Assembly (NCBI GenBank): GCA_903823545.1
Contig: CAIJTL010000502.1
Location: 1 to 9,366, forward strand
DNA length: 9,366 nucleotides
Reading direction: 5' to 3'
DNA from: an uncultured Planctomycetaceae bacterium
GTDB taxonomy: Bacteria > Planctomycetota > Planctomycetia > Planctomycetales > Planctomycetaceae
Both the position numbers and the translations under genes were made by a program. Positions 7,334 through 9,366 of this stretch are shown in pieces. Numbering within the stretch: position 1 is the first letter of the stretch; every line of letters begins with the position of its first letter. Under the pieces are notes generated by a model. It was not told the origin of the DNA, did not search any database, and was given only the letters and a program-made list of their open reading frames with translations.

Positions 7334-7762
7334 GGTATGGCTCTTTCTTCAAGGTGTTGAGAACGAATGTTGTTGAGGCGTTTGACGCAGTTGTTTGCGT
7401 CGTGTTTGTTGGGAAAGGTGTTAAGCGAGCTGAATGCCAATTGCTCAAAGCGCTTCAAATAATTTGCGCGAGCGTTCGCCTTTCGATGCGCAAGTCCTTG
7501 AGCCATCAGCCTCAAAGATTCTTCGCAAAAAACCAACAACGGCCACCGCCCACCAACGATGCCATTCCACCCAACGTTGCCAAGACGCAACGCCAAAATC
7601 AGCCCATCGACGTAACTCGTTCAGCCACCAACGCGCACCTCAATTGGCAACATCGTGGCATTCAGACATCACCCGAAATAAAGCGACAAAAGCGGGAGCG
7701 ACGCGTGGTCTGACGCGGAACGGCACAAGAAGAAGGGCGACCGCAGAGCGCCGCGGAGAGGT
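7334..7762. other. Non-coding stretch upstream of the pilin-like gene
   Basis: I see no convincing gene here. Open frames on both strands lack a codon pattern or a convincing combination of start and ribosome binding site. One minus-strand frame ends in an ATGA overlap with the pilin-like start (see findings). The stretch holds an 18-bp inverted repeat at 7384-7401 (GACGCA/TGCGTC, 6-nt spacer), 51 nt upstream of the pilin-like ATG. Together with the palindrome at 7763-7851 it forms the 546-nt gap between two minus-strand genes. Confidence 0.5.
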
Positions 7763-7851
7763 TGTGAATCTTTCGTGGAGCACGTTTTCAACGTGCTCGA
7801 CTTTTCGATATTGAGGCACGTTGGAAACGTGCCCCACGCGATCGATTCACA
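7763..7851. repeat. 89-bp nested palindromic element with two CACGTT/AACGTG hairpins
   Basis: The element has three layers of symmetry. Two perfect hairpins lie in tandem: 7778-7786 with 7790-7798 (arm GAGCACGTT, loop TTC) and 7815-7822 with 7826-7833 (arm GGCACGTT, loop GGA). Their outer halves also pair: 7774-7786 with 7826-7838, 12 of 13 bp. Perfect 8-bp ends flank the whole: TGTGAATC at 7763-7770 and GATTCACA at 7844-7851. It sits between two minus-strand genes, ending 28 nt downstream of the stop of the secreted-protein gene at 7880. It resembles a dispersed REP/MITE-like element. I recall similar CACGTT...AACGTG intergenic repeats in planctomycete genomes, but copy number cannot be tested in this window. 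No T run follows either strand, so a classical terminator is less likely. Confidence 0.8.
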
Positions 7852-7879
7852 GGCTCGGAGAGACGGGCCGGGCCAACGC

Positions 7880-8932
7880 TTATGGCAGAAAGTTGAGAGT
7901 GCGGCGCTCTGGCCAGAGGCTGCGATTTGTCACCGAACCGAAATGATTCTGGTTGCCGGTCGTTCGCTCGTTTGGAAAGAACCGAGTCCCCTCGCGTTCA
8001 AGTCGATACTGCCGGAGAGCACTTTGGTGTGTCAGCACAACATCGGACGATGTGGCTGAGAAGACACCAACTCCAGGCATCATCAACTCGACGCTGACGT
8101 CACCAATCGGTGAACGACGCGGGTCTTGATCCGGAAGTGGATGAGGCAGCGGTAGGAGTAACTGCAAAACATCTTGGGGATCGTCTTCGTAAGTCATACG
8201 TCCACGACCATGCCTTCCAACGAAACTCGTCAGATTCTGACCGTCATAATTAGGGCCGCCAGCACCGCAAGAATACTTTGCGGTGTCTTCGTAGATGGCT
8301 CCACTTCGACCTTGCCGAGCACCAACAGGTGACGAGAGTTCACACAATCGTTCGATTTCTGAGTCGAGCGAGCGGGTCCACGTTGCGAGTTGCTCGATCT
8401 CTTTCGGGATCGTGACCAATTGGTCTGGATTGACTCGAGCGACTTCTTGGCGTTGTCCCCACAGCGTGATGGTCAGGGTTCCAAAAAGAGCGACCGATTG
8501 ACCACGTTGATCCAACCCGCGCAACGAGAGTCGCAATGCGTCCCAGTCGGTCTTGCCATTTGTGCTCACCGGTTGAGCCGAAACGATTAACTCAGACAAA
8601 GGGAGTTGGTTTGCTTCCGCTGCGATTGGATTTGTTAACTCGATTTGTGGCTCGCGTCGAATGGCGTTAATCGGTTCGTAAGGCTCTTGCGACGAGAGCA
8701 CTTTCACTGACGCGACCTGGCTCCAGTTCAACTTGCGGCGAATCGTACTCCCAGCGTTTCTGATTTCGATCGCCAGTTGATTTGCATTGGACTCGTTCTG
8801 CACGAACGAGCCGCGCAATGTCCGGCCGTCAGTGAGCAGCACTTTCACATCGGCTGCCGATGCCACCGCGAATAGGCTCCCGATGCAAAGAAGCAACACG
8901 CAAACAACAGAATTCTTGGCAATCCGTCTCAC
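7880..8932 (-). CDS. Secreted protein of unknown function, planctomycete-type
   Basis: This is a 350-residue protein with a clear signal peptide: basic MRRIAKN, hydrophobic 9-22, and a probable cleavage ASA/AD after residue 26. Residues about 28-80 (VKVLLTDGRTLRGSF to WSQVASVKVL) form a small beta-rich region. DGRTLRGSF suggests an Sm/SH3-like barrel, but this is a guess. Residues about 112-165 read as beta strands (DALRLSLRGLD, VALFGTLTITLWGQ). About 275-302 holds VSVELMMPGVGVFSATSSDVV (split across two strands). The tail is rich in arginine and asparagine and ends in FLP. C199 and C222 lie outside the signal peptide. There is no catalytic motif I recognise. The start is GTG. An in-frame TGA five codons upstream rules out extension, and GAGAA (9 nt upstream) is only a moderate ribosome binding site. 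It diverges from the secreted gene at 9201. Confidence 0.78.
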   Translation of the reverse strand: MRRIAKNSVVCVLLLCIGSLFAVASAADVKVLLTDGRTLRGSFVQNESNANQLAIEIRNAGSTIRRKLNWSQVASVKVLSSQEPYEPINAIRREPQIELTNPIAAEANQLPLSELIVSAQPVSTNGKTDWDALRLSLRGLDQRGQSVALFGTLTITLWGQRQEVARVNPDQLVTIPKEIEQLATWTRSLDSEIERLCELSSPVGARQGRSGAIYEDTAKYSCGAGGPNYDGQNLTSFVGRHGRGRMTYEDDPQDVLQLLLPLPHPLPDQDPRRSPIGDVSVELMMPGVGVFSATSSDVVLTHQSALRQYRLEREGTRFFPNERTTGNQNHFGSVTNRSLWPERRTLNFLP

Positions 8933-8961
8933 GGTAACTCGTTCTCAACAGCCACAAGCTC

Positions 8962-8982
8962 GGCGATTGAACATGAATCGCC
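8962..8982. promoter_or_regulatory. Inverted repeat in the divergent intergenic region
   Basis: A perfect 7-bp inverted repeat, GGCGATT (8962-8968) and AATCGCC (8976-8982), is separated by 7 nt. It lies 29 nt upstream of the GTG at 8932 and could be an operator or a leader hairpin of that gene. No matching second copy is seen near 9201. The call rests on symmetry alone. Confidence 0.3.
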
Positions 8983-9200
8983 ACAGTGCCATTCTCAGAA
9001 CGCAAAACGCAGACCACCTCGCAATGGTTTTTCAAATGAGGTCTGTTTAGAAACTGAAACACGATGCGGTTCAGTCGTGCTTTCAACCATTCTCTTTTCT
9101 CCGACCGCTTATTGTTGCCCCTCGACAATTTGGGATTCATATCACGAACGCTGTTCACACTTGTGTCACACGCTGGTCTCAACCACAGAAGAATTATTCC

Positions 9201-9366
9201 ATGAAAGTTCTTGGACTTGCCGTTTGTTTCATCACTCTTTTTGCCCCGATTACCAACGCCGAGACGATCTGGATCGAAGGAGAGAAGCCGACGAAATCGA
9301 CGACGAATCGGCATCCGTGGTGGTACGACCAAGTGAAGAAGGATCAGCTTTCTGGTGGCGACTGGA
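9201..9366 (+). CDS. Partial secreted protein, N-terminal 55 residues
   Basis: An ATG at 9201 opens a frame still open at the window end. The first 20 residues, MKVLGLAVCFITLFAPITNA, form a typical signal peptide with cleavage NA/ET. The mature start ETIWIEGEKP recalls the 'xEAExx' opening of carbohydrate-binding beta-sandwich modules (CBM6/35-like). It continues with HPWWYDQVKK and LSGGDW. I recall similar N-termini on large planctomycete secreted proteins, some annotated as glycoside hydrolases. With 55 residues, that assignment is only suggestive. A purine-rich AGAAGAA (9187-9193) sits 7 nt upstream of the ATG as a weak ribosome binding site. The gene diverges from the secreted-protein gene at 7880-8932, with 268 nt between them. 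Confidence 0.8.
   Translation, partial: MKVLGLAVCFITLFAPITNAETIWIEGEKPTKSTTNRHPWWYDQVKKDQLSGGDW

Noticed and set aside
7640..7837. 65-codon minus-strand frame beginning MGHVSNVP with repeated HVxNV
   Set aside because: The repeated peptide is produced by the nested palindrome at 7763-7851 and is better read as a DNA repeat than a protein.
9010..9045. Inverted repeat CAGACC/GGTCTG with a 24-nt loop
   Set aside because: Only 6 bp perfect, with a long loop and imperfect extension. This is not distinguishable from chance.
9157..9171. Overlapping short palindromes ACACTTGTGT and GTGTCACAC upstream of 9201
   Set aside because: Stems of only 4 bp are expected by chance, and no nearby promoter elements support an operator.
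8829..9332. 167-codon minus-strand open frame across the divergent region
   Set aside because: It overlaps both the signal peptide of the 8932 gene and the start of the 9201 gene. Its translation is basic and motif-free.

Overview
The window looks like chromosomal DNA of a planctomycete, most likely of the Pirellulaceae/Rhodopirellula type. The strongest marker is the 1,099-residue secreted protein at 3407-6706. It combines the planctomycete cytochrome domain PSCyt1, DUF1549 (PSCyt2), a LamG-like insert and DUF1553 (PSD1), an architecture expanded mainly in Planctomycetota and a few related phyla. Supporting signs are a planctomycete-type pilin-like small protein, secreted proteins of unknown function and a nested palindromic intergenic repeat. 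The taxonomic placement is inferred from protein character only.

Layout. Left edge (1-284): the first 14 codons of a minus-strand gene leave the window at base 1, preceded by a good ribosome binding site and a sigma70-like promoter. 285-770 (+): a small stand-alone protein resembling the molybdopterin-binding domain of sulfite oxidases, apparently without the molybdenum-ligating cysteine. 806-3288 (-): a probable operon of mtaB (tRNA t6A37 methylthiotransferase), a STAS-domain protein and tmk (thymidylate kinase), led by an extended -10 promoter at 3320-3328. 3407-6706 (-): the large PSCyt1/DUF1549/LamG/DUF1553 protein, without the DUF1501 partner that usually lies next to it. 6803-6841: a strong minus-strand terminator. 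7022-7333 (-): a 103-residue pilin-like protein served by that terminator. 7334-7879: no convincing gene, but an 89-bp nested palindrome at 7763-7851. 7880-8932 (-): a secreted protein of unknown function. 8933-9200: a divergent intergenic region. 9201-9366 (+): the start of another secreted protein that runs off the right edge.

How the genes work together. mtaB, the STAS gene and tmk appear co-transcribed and join tRNA decoding fidelity, a partner-switch type regulator and dTTP synthesis. The other genes look like independent units: a predicted exported c-type cytochrome, a surface-filament-like small protein and two secreted proteins. I see no defence island, CRISPR array, transposase, tRNA or rRNA. 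I do not see a clear new multi-gene system. The best leads are the nested palindrome, the pilin-like protein with its displaced glutamate, the orphan DUF1549/DUF1553 gene, and the cofactor-site-degenerate molybdopterin-type protein.
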